Shown here in pieces: positions 1 to 7,925 of a stretch of DNA of 64,000 nt; positions within the stretch are counted from its first letter, which is position 1, and the number at the start of each line of letters is the position of its first letter. Source of the stretch: an uncultured Oscillospiraceae bacterium (lineage in GTDB: Bacteria; Bacillota; Clostridia; Oscillospirales; Oscillospiraceae). The position numbers and the translations under genes are program-made. Where the stretch lies: assembly GCA_934646005.1 (NCBI GenBank), contig CAKUED010000017.1:1-64000 (forward strand), written 5' to 3'. The notes under the pieces are model-generated. The model ran no database searches and was not told where the DNA came from. It saw only the letters and a list, made by a program, of their open reading frames with translations.

Positions 1-1131
1 ATGCACCATCACCGCCAGGGCGACAAGTGGTGCATCTACCCGATGTACGACTTTGCTCACCCCATTCAGGACGCGCTGGAGGGCATCACGCACTCGCTGT
101 GCTCGCTGGAGTTTGAGGCGCACCGCCCGCTGTATGACTGGGTCGTGAGCAATATCTCCATTCCCTACCACAAGCCCCGCCAGATCGAATTTGCCCGCCT
201 CGGCATCGACCATACCGTTATGTCCAAGCGCAAGCTGCGCCTGCTGGTGGAGACCGGGCGCGTCAGCGGCTGGGACGATCCGCGGATGCCCACGCTCTGC
301 GGTCTGCGCCGCCGCGGCTACACCGCCGCGTCCATCCGCAATTTCTGCGAGCGCATCGGCGTTGCCAAGTCTGCAAACACCGTGGAATACGCGTTTTTGG
401 AGCACTGCCTGCGCGAGGACCTCAACGACACCGCCGAGCGCGTCATGGCGGTCCTGCACCCGGTGAAGCTCGTCATCACGAACTACCCCGAGGGGCAGTC
501 GGAGACGTTCAGCGTCGAAAATAACCCCGTCCATCCCGAGCAGGGCACGCACGAGATCACCTTCTCGCGCGAGGTCTGGATCGAGGCGGACGATTTTATG
601 GAAGAGCCGATCCCGAAGTATAAGCGCCTGTATCCGAACGGACCGGAGTGCCGCCTGAAGGGCGCGTATCTCATCCGCTGCACCGGCTGCAAAAAGACCC
701 CCGACGGCTCGATCGCCGAGGTCTATGCCGAGTATGACCCCGATTCGCGCGGCGGCGACCCCGCCGACGGGCGCAAGGTCAAGGGCGCGACCATCCACTG
801 GGTGGACGCCGCCACGGCGGTGGACGCCGAGGTGCGCGTGTATGACGATCTCTTCCTCGACGAGCAGCCCGACGCTGCTGACAAGGACTTTTTGGAGTGC
901 ATGAACCCCGCTTCTTTGCAAGTGCTCACCGGCTGCAAGGTCGAGCGCGCGCTCGTTGCGGAGGCGGAAAAGTACGACGCCGAGGGCGGCGACCGTGCCG
1001 CCAGGACCGCGCCGGGCTTCCAGTTCATGCGCGTGGGCTACTTCTGCCTCGACAGCCGCGACTGCCACAAAGACCACCTCGTCTTCAACCGCAGCGTCAG
1101 CCTGAAGGACAGCTTTAAGCCCAGCAAGTAA
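1..1131 (+). CDS. glnS: Glutaminyl-tRNA synthetase, C-terminal two thirds (5' end outside window)
   Basis: Charges tRNA-Gln with glutamine in the cytoplasm. The 376 visible residues align by eye with bacterial GlnRS: GDKWCIYPMYDF, then DALEGITHSLCSLEFE, the class I KMSKS-type loop as VMSKRKL (about residues 73-79), WDDPRMPTLCGLRRRGYTAASI, and the C-terminal anticodon-binding beta barrels with DPADGRKVKG and FNRSVSLKDS. Family members are about 550 residues, so roughly 170 N-terminal residues with the HIGH motif lie upstream. The ATG at base 1 is an internal Met, not the start. A strong terminator follows the stop. Confidence 0.96.
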   Translation: MHHHRQGDKWCIYPMYDFAHPIQDALEGITHSLCSLEFEAHRPLYDWVVSNISIPYHKPRQIEFARLGIDHTVMSKRKLRLLVETGRVSGWDDPRMPTLCGLRRRGYTAASIRNFCERIGVAKSANTVEYAFLEHCLREDLNDTAERVMAVLHPVKLVITNYPEGQSETFSVENNPVHPEQGTHEITFSREVWIEADDFMEEPIPKYKRLYPNGPECRLKGAYLIRCTGCKKTPDGSIAEVYAEYDPDSRGGDPADGRKVKGATIHWVDAATAVDAEVRVYDDLFLDEQPDAADKDFLECMNPASLQVLTGCKVERALVAEAEKYDAEGGDRAARTAPGFQFMRVGYFCLDSRDCHKDHLVFNRSVSLKDSFKPSK

Positions 1132-1141
1132 GTTGCCGCAA

Positions 1142-1182
1142 AATTGGGATGTTTTCCATGTGGAAAACATCCCAATTTTTCT
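1142..1182 (+). terminator. Rho-independent terminator of glnS
   Basis: A near-perfect stem of about 17 bp (AAATTGGGATGTTTTCC with its complement) around a 4-base loop, followed by TTTTTC, 10 bases after the glnS stop. An A-run on the other side means it could also stop transcription from the minus-strand flavodoxin gene. Confidence 0.9.
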
Positions 1183-1219
1183 GTCTATCGTCCGCAGGGA
1201 AATCCCCGGGCTTTGTATT

Positions 1220-1642
1220 TTATTCCGCCAGCATTTTGCCAAGGGCACAGCACGCGCCGAGGGCTGCATCATCCGGCGCTTCGCAGCAGGTCACGCTCTC
1301 GCACGAGAGCTTCGCACCCGCCGCGCGGCAGTCGTCCTCCCACGCGCGCATCCATTCGCCGTCGCCCCAGCCGTAAGAGCCGAACAGCGCGATGGGCTTG
1401 CCCGCGAGCTGCGCCTTCCAGCCGTCGAACGCCGGAGCGAACACTTCTTCCTCCAGCACCTCCGCGCCCATTGCGGGGCAGCCGAACGCGATCGCGTCGT
1501 AGCCCGACACGTCCGACGGCGCGCCGTCCACCTCAAAGCACGCGGCGTCCGCGCCCGCCTGCTTCATGCCCTCCAGAACGGCGTTCGCCATCGACTCGGT
1601 GTTGCCCGTGCCGCTCCAATAGATCACTGCTGTCTTTTTCAT
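1220..1642 (-). CDS. Flavodoxin
   Basis: Small FMN-binding electron carrier, 140 residues, the usual short-chain flavodoxin length. The N-terminal phosphate loop WSGTGNTESMA (residues 9-19) is the flavodoxin signature. Later segments FGCPAMGAEVLEEE and LFGSYGWGDGEW match the two FMN-stacking loops. A good ribosome site (AGGAGGAATTTG) precedes the ATG. It lies 188 bases downstream of the DUF3793 gene on the same strand and is probably co-transcribed with it. That pairing is common in Clostridia and is generally thought to relate to iron or redox metabolism (inference). Confidence 0.9.
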   Translation of the reverse strand: MKKTAVIYWSGTGNTESMANAVLEGMKQAGADAACFEVDGAPSDVSGYDAIAFGCPAMGAEVLEEEVFAPAFDGWKAQLAGKPIALFGSYGWGDGEWMRAWEDDCRAAGAKLSCESVTCCEAPDDAALGACCALGKMLAE

Positions 1643-1671
1643 AACAAATTCCTCCTGTTGATTTCTCAGGC

Positions 1672-1830
1672 AGCACCGCGCAATTCGGCAAGCCGATTCG
1701 GCGAGAGATTTTTCGCCAGGTCAAGGTTTGAAAAGCGCAGGAATACTTTGTGTATTTCGCGCTTTTCAAACCGAAGAGATGGTGGAAAATATCCGCCGAA
1801 GCGCGCCGGCGCAGCTGCGCGGTATTGCCC
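1672..1830. repeat. Long imperfect palindrome between flavodoxin and DUF3793 genes
   Basis: The centre is a hairpin at 1725-1772 with 14-bp perfect arms (GGTTTGAAAAGCGC), and a nested pair GAATAC/GTATTT in the loop. Outside it the two flanks stay similar when one is reversed: GGCG..TTTTCGCCA-type blocks and CCGCGCA/TGCGCGG near the edges, giving a self-complementary structure of about 150 bases. It is not a simple terminator because there is no U-tract. It could be a MITE-like insertion or an RNA stem controlling the downstream flavodoxin. Confidence 0.6.
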
Positions 1831-2382
1831 TTAGCCCACCACCGCCAGCCGTTCCAGCGAAACGCCCGCGCGGTAGAGTCTGCAATAGATTTGTGTACAC
1901 TGCCGGTATTTTTGGAAGGTCGCCTGCGCACGTTCGGCGTCGCCGTAGACCTTCCACAGTCCGGCGCAGCGGAAGCCTCCGGCGCGGTTCTGGATGAAGC
2001 CCTGCACATCCTCCGGCGGATAGCTCAGAAACAGCCCCACCTCGTGCGGAAATTCCCCGCCCGCCTGCAAGCGCCGGATGAGCTGTGCGATGCAGCGCCC
2101 GCAGCTCTCGCAGCCGTAGCCGCTCTGCCGCAGCAGCGCCTGTGCGCCGCCGTCCGCCAGATCGCGCCGAAGCCGTGCCGGGCGGTAGAGATACAGCAGC
2201 GCCCGCCCCTCCGTCTGCCGCAGCAGGAGCAGACACAGCCCGCGCGGCGCGAGCATTCGGTTCAGCCGCCGCAGCTCCTTGCGCAGTGCGGCGGCATCGC
2301 CGCACGCGCACGAAAAGAGGCTTCCCGTTTTCATGCCCGCCAGCGTCGGCGCGCCGTGGCGCACCAGCAGTTCCTCCGACAT
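1831..2382 (-). CDS. DUF3793 family protein
   Basis: 183 residues. The family is widespread in Clostridia and has no established function. Visible features are an N-terminal arm (LLVRHGAPTLAGMKTGSLF), a Leu/Arg-rich middle, a YGCESCGRCI cysteine cluster and the family's conserved LFLSYPPEDVQGFI block, then KVYGDAERAQATFQKYRQC. The conserved cysteines and recurrent pairing with flavodoxin suggest a redox or metal-linked role (inference). It is the first gene of a two-gene unit with the flavodoxin, and a perfect palindrome lies 19-38 bases before its ATG. Confidence 0.85.
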   Translation of the reverse strand: MSEELLVRHGAPTLAGMKTGSLFSCACGDAAALRKELRRLNRMLAPRGLCLLLLRQTEGRALLYLYRPARLRRDLADGGAQALLRQSGYGCESCGRCIAQLIRRLQAGGEFPHEVGLFLSYPPEDVQGFIQNRAGGFRCAGLWKVYGDAERAQATFQKYRQCTQIYCRLYRAGVSLERLAVVG

Positions 2383-2400
2383 TGCCGCACCATCCCTTCG

Positions 2401-2420
2401 TAGTTAGAGTTATCTAACTA
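2401..2420. promoter_or_regulatory. Palindromic operator upstream of DUF3793
   Basis: Perfect 8-bp inverted repeat TAGTTAGA / TCTAACTA with a 4-base spacer (GTTA), ending 19 bases before the ATG at 2382. Size, AT-richness and TTAG/CTAA half-sites resemble metalloregulator boxes of the DtxR/IdeR/MntR type. The identity of the regulator is inferred. Confidence 0.7.
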
Positions 2421-2477
2421 ACAGCTTTTCAAAAAAGCGGTCTCCCCGCTCCTTTGTGTACAGTATAGCAAAAACCG

Positions 2478-2507
2478 GGCGGGCTGTCCGCTCCAAAACA
2501 GCCCGCC
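2478..2507 (-). terminator. Hairpin downstream of the AraC-type gene
   Basis: 10-bp perfect stem GGCGGGCTGT/ACAGCCCGCC with a 10-base loop. On the minus strand it is followed by GGTTTTTGC. It lies about 100 bases past the AraC stop and is the only good terminator candidate for that gene. Confidence 0.6.
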
Positions 2508-2606
2508 ATAGCTCCATTTTTAAGCGGAAACGCAGATTCGAGCAGCGGCGGCCTTCGCCGAATGTTCTTGCCGTTCAAATCAGCATTCCCCTATTTTTGC
2601 GTTTTA

Positions 2607-3590
2607 TCAGTCCGCCCCGGCTTCCTCCGGCGCGCAGCTGTCGCGCTCCGCGCCCGCGCGGTATGCGTTCGGGGTCACGCCGATGATGCCGCGGAAGGCT
2701 TTGGCGAATTTGCTGCCGTTGTCATAACCGAACTGCCCCGCAATGTCCAGCACCGTGCGATCGGTCGTGCGCAGCAGCTCCGCCGCCGCGTGCATCTTCT
2801 GCGCACGCAGGTACGCCGCCGGCGACATCCCATAAACGCCCCGGAAGCACGTCGTGAGCTGCGCCGCCGACACACCGAGCTCCGCCGCCAGCGCCGCCAC
2901 GGTCCACTTGCCCTCCGTCTGCACCGCCAGCTGCTCGCCTGCCGCCTTTGCCAGCGCCACCTGCGCGCCGGTGTAGCTCCTGCGCGGCGGCTCGGCGGGC
3001 AGCGCGCTCAAAAACAGCAGCAGCTCCAATATCTTTACCTTGAAATAGCCCCGCCGGATGTCCTCCGGCACGCTGTACAGCTCCGAAAAAATATGCTCCA
3101 CCCGTGCCGACGACCGCGCGGCAAAATACTCCGACCCCGCGCAGAATTTTTCCGCCAGCGCCGCCGGGCGCACGTTCACATCCTGCAAAATGCAGGACAA
3201 ACACTGCGGCGCGCGCTGCGGATCGACCATCACGGAAATGCCGTGATAGTGCCCCGTCGGGAAGCTCACCGCGCTGCGCGCCGCGTCGCACCGCAGCACC
3301 GCCAGATCACCCGGCGCGAGGAAAAAGTGCGCCTGCCCATACTGAAATTCCAGCCGCCCCTCGCGGCAGTGGTCGATCTCCAGAAGCCCCGCCGTGCTCG
3401 CCGCCACGGGGATGTGGATGCCCGCGTGCACGTCGCGGTACAGCAGCCAGATGCCCGGAAACACCGCGTACTGCGTGATCTGCACGCGCCCGTCCGACCC
3501 GCTGAGGGTGTAGACGCAGCGGTCGTCCGCGCGGTGTAAGATCTGCGCCCCCGCCGCAAAAATGATCTCGTCCTGTGCGCCCCGCGCCAT
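2607..3590 (-). CDS. AraC-family transcriptional regulator
   Basis: Transcription factor of 327 residues with an N-terminal effector/cupin-like region and a C-terminal AraC double helix-turn-helix (VAALAAELGVSAAQLTTCF, then VLDIAGQFGYDNGSKFAKAFR and GVTPNAYR). No ligand can be assigned. The ATG at 3590 is preferred over the GTG at 3608 because AAAGGAG sits 8 bases upstream. It is monocistronic, with a sigma-A-type promoter upstream. Its targets may include the neighbouring DUF3793/flavodoxin unit, but nothing in the sequence proves this. Confidence 0.9.
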   Translation of the reverse strand: MARGAQDEIIFAAGAQILHRADDRCVYTLSGSDGRVQITQYAVFPGIWLLYRDVHAGIHIPVAASTAGLLEIDHCREGRLEFQYGQAHFFLAPGDLAVLRCDAARSAVSFPTGHYHGISVMVDPQRAPQCLSCILQDVNVRPAALAEKFCAGSEYFAARSSARVEHIFSELYSVPEDIRRGYFKVKILELLLFLSALPAEPPRRSYTGAQVALAKAAGEQLAVQTEGKWTVAALAAELGVSAAQLTTCFRGVYGMSPAAYLRAQKMHAAAELLRTTDRTVLDIAGQFGYDNGSKFAKAFRGIIGVTPNAYRAGAERDSCAPEEAGAD

Positions 3591-3622
3591 GCCGACCGCT
3601 CCTTTCACAAAAAACTGACGCT

Positions 3623-3651
3623 ATCATATTCGATTTTTCCCAGATTTTCAA
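3623..3651 (-). promoter_or_regulatory. Sigma-A-type promoter of the AraC gene
   Basis: On the minus strand TTGAAA, 17 bases, TATGAT, ending about 30 bases before the ATG at 3590. Confidence 0.65.
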
Positions 3652-3802
3652 GCCGCGCGGCATTTGTTTGCAGTTTGTTTTCATTTCGCTGCCAGCGCAA
3701 GGATACTTTGGCAGACATAAAGCGAGCGGCGCGGGAAAAGCTATGGCTGTGGAAAGCAAAAACCGTTTTCTACGAGCTTTATAAGAAGGAGATGTAACAG
3801 CA

Positions 3803-4066
3803 ATGACGAACCGTAACAGCAATTCTATCAACATTCCCGAAGCCCGCGAGGCGATGGACAAGTTCAAGATGGAAGCCGCGTCCGAGGTCGGCGTCGACCT
3901 GCGCCAGGGCTACAACGGTCACCTCACCTCCCGTGAGGCAGGCTCCGTCGGCGGTCAGATGGTCAAGAACGTGTGCCCCATACGAACCACGAGATTTACA
4001 AGAAATGATAGGACGGCAGTGGGGCATACGGTCGAGGTACGGTACATAGCGACACTGACAGTATAA
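3803..4066 (+). pseudogene. alpha/beta-type small acid-soluble spore protein, 5' part (split gene)
   Basis: DNA-coating spore protein made in the forespore. The visible N-terminus has the SASP hallmarks FKMEAASEVGVDL, LTSREAGSVGGQMVK. Host codons run 3803-3966. From 3967 the frame continues into an inserted element (NVCPIRTT... to the stop at 4066), which does not resemble SASP. The true C-terminus (KKMIEAYERSMK) is at 9560-9596. Joining 3803-3966 to 9560-9596 at the shared AA gives exactly 201 bases, a 66-residue intact SASP. A strong AAGGAG ribosome site precedes the ATG. Integrated as seen, the product lacks the last 12 residues. Confidence 0.93.
3949..3990 (+). other. Left attachment site of the SASP element
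   Basis: The host sequence CAGATGGTC is followed by the core AA (3965-3966) and the element arm GAACGTGTGCCCCATACGA. The arm is the inverted repeat of the right end's arm. TCAAGAA (3963-3969) is shared with 9556-9562. Confidence 0.88.
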
Positions 4067-4069
4067 AGG

Positions 4070-4115
4070 AATCCCCAGCAGATTGCAGAAATCGCAGCCT
4101 GCCGGGGATTTTCGA
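4070..4115 (+). terminator. Terminator just inside the left end of the SASP element
   Basis: AATCCCC.GCAG pairs with CTGC.GGGGATT and is followed by TTTCGATTTT. It starts 3 bases after the stop at 4066. In the excised circle that stop ends the recombinase gene, so this is best read as the recombinase terminator. Confidence 0.8.
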
Positions 4116-4203
4116 TTTTGAAGATTTCTCGTTGCGAACACCTCAGAATTATGGTAAGATAGGCAAACGAAGAATATATATCCAGGATAAAGCAGGGATT
4201 ATA

Positions 4204-5121
4204 GTGAAACAAACCAGAAATGGATTTACATTGATGGAAATGCTGATCGTCATTGCAATCATCGCTGTATTGATCGCAATTGCAATTCCGGTATTTGCAT
4301 CACATCTTGAAAAAACCAGAGAAGCGGCAGACCTTGCAAATGTACGCTCTGCTTATGCGCAGGTATCCGCAGAGGCACTGCTTGAAAATCCAACTGCCAC
4401 CGTGACCGTCGACCTAAAGCAGAAGCAGGCCGACTGGCAATCGTTGGACCCTGTGAATATCGGCGGTATCGTCCATTACAAAAATCAAGGAGACACAGAT
4501 AATTGGAAAGGCGTTGCCGCGCCGAACGGAACCTGTGTCATATCGTATAAGGAAGATTGCGGAATCATTCTCACTTGGAGCGGAAAAGCCGACCCATCTG
4601 CCCCCAAGTATCCGTTTAACACAAGCGTAACGGATTTCTTCCCGATTCTATATGGTACGGACTTTTGGAAAAACGGCAGCATGAAAAACAACACAAATTT
4701 TGAGTTTGACTCCAGATGTCCGAAGTCAGATTTTGTCCCGGCTATTTTCGAAGCGATCGGAAAGCTGGACAACAGTCTTTTACAGCAGCCGGACTGTACC
4801 TGGGCTTATCTCGGCAGCGGAAAAGATGGGCAGAAAGCAAATCGGTATCTCTTCTGGACATCTCTGAATACGGACAAAGTCGGAGTCGGAAAGAGCATCC
4901 CCGTGATCATCCAAACCGGCGACGGAAAATATTATGTTTCCGAAACCACGACCGGCCAGCGGAATGGCAAAGACTATGTCACCATCTCGGAATCGCTCAC
5001 GCCGAACCAGTATAAGCAAACACTGAGAAATGGAGAAAAATATTCCTCCTTGGAAGCAGCCTACGATGCCTATCTCAAAGCTTTGGCGGATTCCAAGTAT
5101 GATTCGGTTCGCCAGCCTTAA
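4204..5121 (+). CDS. Type IV prepilin-like protein
   Basis: A pilin/pseudopilin-type protein with the class III prepilin leader: short basic start (VKQTRNG), cleavage after Gly before FTLMEML (Phe+1, Glu+5), then the hydrophobic helix IVIAIIAVLIAIAIPVFASHLEKTREAADLANVRSAYAQ. The 306-residue body is unusually long, with a globular C-terminal domain not recognised. The GTG at 4204 gives the expected short leader; the upstream ATG at 4132 would add 24 atypical residues. No prepilin peptidase, ATPase or membrane platform gene is nearby, so it would need machinery encoded elsewhere. Confidence 0.85.
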   Translation: MKQTRNGFTLMEMLIVIAIIAVLIAIAIPVFASHLEKTREAADLANVRSAYAQVSAEALLENPTATVTVDLKQKQADWQSLDPVNIGGIVHYKNQGDTDNWKGVAAPNGTCVISYKEDCGIILTWSGKADPSAPKYPFNTSVTDFFPILYGTDFWKNGSMKNNTNFEFDSRCPKSDFVPAIFEAIGKLDNSLLQQPDCTWAYLGSGKDGQKANRYLFWTSLNTDKVGVGKSIPVIIQTGDGKYYVSETTTGQRNGKDYVTISESLTPNQYKQTLRNGEKYSSLEAAYDAYLKALADSKYDSVRQP

Positions 5122-5272
5122 GGTGCTTTGTTCCGCTATAACCGCTGATGCCGGGAAGCGTCGTATTTCAAATCGAAGCTGCCAAATTGACATGAGGTAA
5201 TTTGCATGTGACTGTTCCACAAAACAGGATTCGAAAAACAAATGGTATGGCAGTTATCTGACTGGATCGTTT

Positions 5273-5318
5273 ACAAATGGGTGTGTGCCGTTCAGGCACA
5301 CACCCATTTGTTTTTGTG
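5273..5318 (+). terminator. Terminator of the prepilin gene
   Basis: 17-bp perfect stem ACAAATGGGTGTGTGCC and its complement with a 5-base loop, then TTTTTGT. It separates the prepilin gene from the convergent Fic gene and probably stops transcription from both sides. Confidence 0.88.
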
Positions 5319-5348
5319 TCCGATTTGCAGATAGCTTCTACTTGTATG

Positions 5349-5954
5349 TTACAGGTTTTCTGCCTTAAACGTCGTATACCCCTCATAATAATAGCTGTGG
5401 TCGATGCCCCTCATAAAGATCTCGCAGCTATTCACATCATCCGTCAGCGCGGCTTTCAGCAGCACCTTGATCTCCACGTCCTTAATCGGGCTGCGCTCCA
5501 TTGCAAGCAGATAGTCCTCCTTATCGACCTTGCTCCAATCCACGACCTGACCAATGCCATTTTTTAGCATCAAATCAAGCCAGATGCGCATACTGCGCCC
5601 ATTCCCCTCGCGGAAAGGGTGCGCGACGTTCATTTCCACATATTTTTCGATGATCTCATCAAACGTGTCCTGCGGCATTTTCTCGATGTTGGTCAGCGCC
5701 GCTTCCAGATACATAAGCGGCGCAAAGCGGAAGTTGCCTTTCGCTAAGTTAACCGTGCGAAGCTCGCCCGCAAAGTCATAAATGTCCTCAAAAAGTGCTT
5801 TATGAATCGCCTTGAGCGACGCAAACGTGCCGACAGACAGCTTGTCCAGCATGCCGCTCTCGAACAGCCACACAGCCTTTTTCTTGCTGATCCGCTCTTC
5901 CTCCCGCGCAAGGTCGGCAGAACTCGTCAGCCCCAATTTATTTTCCAGCGCCAT
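5349..5954 (-). CDS. Fic-domain protein (AMP transferase, class III autoinhibited)
   Basis: Fic enzymes transfer AMP from ATP to target-protein hydroxyls. The 201-residue protein has the intact active-site loop HPFREGNGR (residues 112-120) with catalytic His112. It also has SYYYEG at 187-192, matching the inhibitory helix motif (S/T)xxxE(G/N) at the C-terminus, as in class III Fic proteins, where the Glu blocks the ATP site until relieved by autoadenylylation. The substrate is unknown. The gene follows the AlbA_2/RecG-like gene by 14 bases and is probably co-transcribed. Good GAGGTG ribosome site. It may act as a toxin-like maintenance or host-control function on the element. Confidence 0.92.
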   Translation of the reverse strand: MALENKLGLTSSADLAREEERISKKKAVWLFESGMLDKLSVGTFASLKAIHKALFEDIYDFAGELRTVNLAKGNFRFAPLMYLEAALTNIEKMPQDTFDEIIEKYVEMNVAHPFREGNGRSMRIWLDLMLKNGIGQVVDWSKVDKEDYLLAMERSPIKDVEIKVLLKAALTDDVNSCEIFMRGIDHSYYYEGYTTFKAENL

Positions 5955-5968
5955 ATTGCACCTCCTCG

Positions 5969-7282
5969 TTACTTCAATCTATACTTCTTTTCCGCCCCTC
6001 TGCCGACGACCTCGATCAGCCCTTCCTCGCTCATCTGGCGGGTCAGCAGGTAGGCTCTGGTTTTTTTGATATGCAGCAGCTCCTGCAAGTCCTCGTCGCG
6101 CATTTCGCCATATTCCTTGAGATAGTCCAGAACGATTTTCATCTGCGGCGTAATGACCGGCGCGGCGGGCTTTGATTCTGCCGCAATTTCTGCGCCCGCA
6201 GAAACGGCGTTCATGTTCGGCAGCACGATTCTAAATGCATTTGTCGTTGCCTCGATGCTGGGCTGGACGGGGCAGCTTGCGTAGAGCTTGAAAATGCGGC
6301 GGATGCCGGTGCCGTAGCTTTCAATCAGGCGCAGACGATGAAAGATCTCCGCCAGCTTTTTATTCCTCGGCTGAGAAACGCCGAGACGGATATCCTCCGT
6401 GGAAAGACCGGGCAGGAGACCGCCCAGAGAAATAAACTCCATTTTGCTGTCGTTCACGTTGATGATAATGCTGCCGCTGAAGCTGTAGTCCCGATGCACC
6501 AGCGCATTGAGCAGCGCTTCGCGGATGGCTTCCTCGGGATAGTCCTGTTTATCCGTGCGGACGACACCCTTGATGGTAGAGACTGTCCTGTTGCACAGCG
6601 CCAGATAGTTGATCGAGTTTTCAAACTGCTTGAAGATCGAGCCGCCAAACTCCTTGCTGTCCCGGAACTCTGTGCAGGATTCATCGTTGAATACGGCGAT
6701 TTTCGTCGTGTGCTGGCACTGGTCGGACAGGAGCAGCGCCAGATTGGTGTACTGGTCGTCGTGGATGTTCCGAAGCCCCAGCGCAATATACTTGTCCTCT
6801 GAAAAGTCCACCTTGTATCGCTTGAACGCCGTCGCAGCCTCGTCAAAAGTCAGATCCTGCCGCACGGTGCGCATTTCTTCAAACACGTCGCCATCCGAAT
6901 CCTTGATCATCTGTCGAATCTGTTCTGGCGATGCCTGCACACTCGTCGCGCCCTGCCGGACGTAAACGCCAGCGGGCTTCAGTCCTTTGCCCTTCAGATA
7001 ATACGGCTTATAGCTGCCCTCACCGACTTCAATGCGGATGACCTTGTTCTCCTGCAGCACATAGCGCACGAACATCGTCACATCCGGTTGAATGGCGTCG
7101 CGGATGCCGTTTGTCAGCCGCGTGTATGTCTCGTCCACATTGTCAATACCTGTCACATTGCCCTGATCGTCAATGCCGATATAGATCACACCGCCATCCG
7201 TGTTCGTAAAGGCGATGACTTCCTTGTAAATATCATCTGTCAGCTGGGATTTAAATTCCATGCGCTCGTTTTCGTACTGCAT
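5969..7282 (-). CDS. AlbA_2 (schlafen-like) / RecG-like ATP-binding regulator
   Basis: 437 residues. The N-terminal AlbA_2 domain ([37 protein letters not shown]) is typical of putative DNA/RNA-binding transcriptional regulators. The middle has HATPase_c_4/RecG-associated motifs ([43 protein letters not shown]), and the C-terminus a winged-helix-like segment ([30 protein letters not shown]). Start: ATG at 7282 with GGAGG 8 bases upstream; TTG at 7285 rejected. It is the first gene of a unit with the Fic gene, and its promoter is overlapped by a perfect inverted repeat, so it may repress itself. Exact function is unknown. Confidence 0.85.
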   Translation of the reverse strand: MQYENERMEFKSQLTDDIYKEVIAFTNTDGGVIYIGIDDQGNVTGIDNVDETYTRLTNGIRDAIQPDVTMFVRYVLQENKVIRIEVGEGSYKPYYLKGKGLKPAGVYVRQGATSVQASPEQIRQMIKDSDGDVFEEMRTVRQDLTFDEAATAFKRYKVDFSEDKYIALGLRNIHDDQYTNLALLLSDQCQHTTKIAVFNDESCTEFRDSKEFGGSIFKQFENSINYLALCNRTVSTIKGVVRTDKQDYPEEAIREALLNALVHRDYSFSGSIIINVNDSKMEFISLGGLLPGLSTEDIRLGVSQPRNKKLAEIFHRLRLIESYGTGIRRIFKLYASCPVQPSIEATTNAFRIVLPNMNAVSAGAEIAAESKPAAPVITPQMKIVLDYLKEYGEMRDEDLQELLHIKKTRAYLLTRQMSEEGLIEVVGRGAEKKYRLK

Positions 7283-7310
7283 CAATCACACCTCCGTGTT
7301 GGTTATTTTT

Positions 7311-7359
7311 ATTATACCACTATTTTCACATGAAACAAGTGAAAATAGTGAAAATTCAC
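7311..7359 (-). promoter_or_regulatory. Promoter with overlapping palindromic operator for the AlbA_2-Fic unit
   Basis: Minus strand: TTGTTT (7333-7338), 16 bases, TATAAT (7311-7316). A 12-bp perfect inverted repeat CACTATTTTCAC (7318-7329)/GTGAAAATAGTG (7339-7350) covers the spacer and -35, and a second palindrome GTGAAAATTCAC (7348-7359) overlaps it. Confidence 0.75.
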
Positions 7360-7399
7360 ATAAAAATTTACAGGACTTGAACATTCAAAACTTCTCTGC

Positions 7400-7629
7400 T
7401 TGAACATAAAGGCCCGCACTGCTTTTTTACCAGTGCGGGTTCGATTTTTATATGCTGCCGCACATCGACAGCAAGCGCCGGAAGAAGCTCAAGCAAAAGA
7501 AAGCTGCCCTCGGTCATGCCGAGGACGATTACGAAGGAATGCGAGTGGACACGATGTAGCCGTTGGGGGTGGCGAAGAAGAACTGCATGATTCCAATTCC
7601 CGCTGGGAATACTTACAACAAAAAAGGAG
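7400..7629 (+). other. Gene-poor stretch with terminator and degenerate coding remnant
   Basis: A hairpin CCCGCACTG (7413-7421)/CAGTGCGGG (7431-7439) with TTCGATTTTT looks like a plus-strand terminator, but no intact plus-strand gene precedes it. At about 7451-7558 an open stretch reads MLPHIDSKRRKKLKQ..DYEGMRVDTM before a stop, and further on MIPIPAGNTYNKKGG in another phase. This looks like remnants of a former mobile-element gene. No function assigned. Confidence 0.4.
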
Positions 7630-7833
7630 GTGGACAGCATCAGCACGCAGAAAAAGCCGTCACCGAAGCAGGCAAAGAAGGAGCTTGCCGAACAGCTCTG
7701 GCTGAGCTACTACAATCAGGTTCTGTTTGAAGCCGGACTGATTACGGAGACGGAACGCAACCGCATGAAAAACAAAATCAGCGCATTGGCGCCGTCCGCC
7801 TCCAATGGAGTTGACAGGAGCATCCTGACGTGA
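7630..7833 (+). CDS. Small protein upstream of recombinase (SHOCT-like), candidate accessory factor
   Basis: 67 codons from a GTG. The sequence PKQAKKELAEQLWLSYYNQVLFEAGLITETERNRMKNKI resembles the short SHOCT-type proteins often found just before serine recombinases in Clostridia. Start uncertain: GGAGG lies directly on the GTG, with no in-frame ATG/GTG/TTG at ideal spacing downstream. Its stop is inside a strong hairpin. Small basic partners of large serine recombinases act as directionality factors in some phages, so this is a candidate (inference only). Confidence 0.55.
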   Translation: MDSISTQKKPSPKQAKKELAEQLWLSYYNQVLFEAGLITETERNRMKNKISALAPSASNGVDRSILT

Positions 7834-7844
7834 TGCTCCTGTCA
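7812..7844 (+). terminator. Strong hairpin between small ORF and recombinase
   Basis: 13-bp perfect stem TGACAGGAGCATC/GATGCTCCTGTCA, 7-base loop, overlapping the small ORF's stop codon. No U-tract follows, so it could be an attenuator or RNA-stabilising stem. A second weaker repeat, CACACTTGC/GCAGGTGTG, lies at 7851-7877. Confidence 0.6.
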
Positions 7845-7925
7845 GAAACTCACACTTGCTTGTTTCACGCAGGTGTGATATGGTAGAAAAAACATGATAA
7901 AACGAAAAACGAAGGAGCGCACCAA

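Noticed and set aside
3803..4066. SASP treated as a simple frameshifted or degraded gene
   Set aside because: The missing end exists intact at 9560-9596, next to mirrored element arms; a split gene explains all bases.
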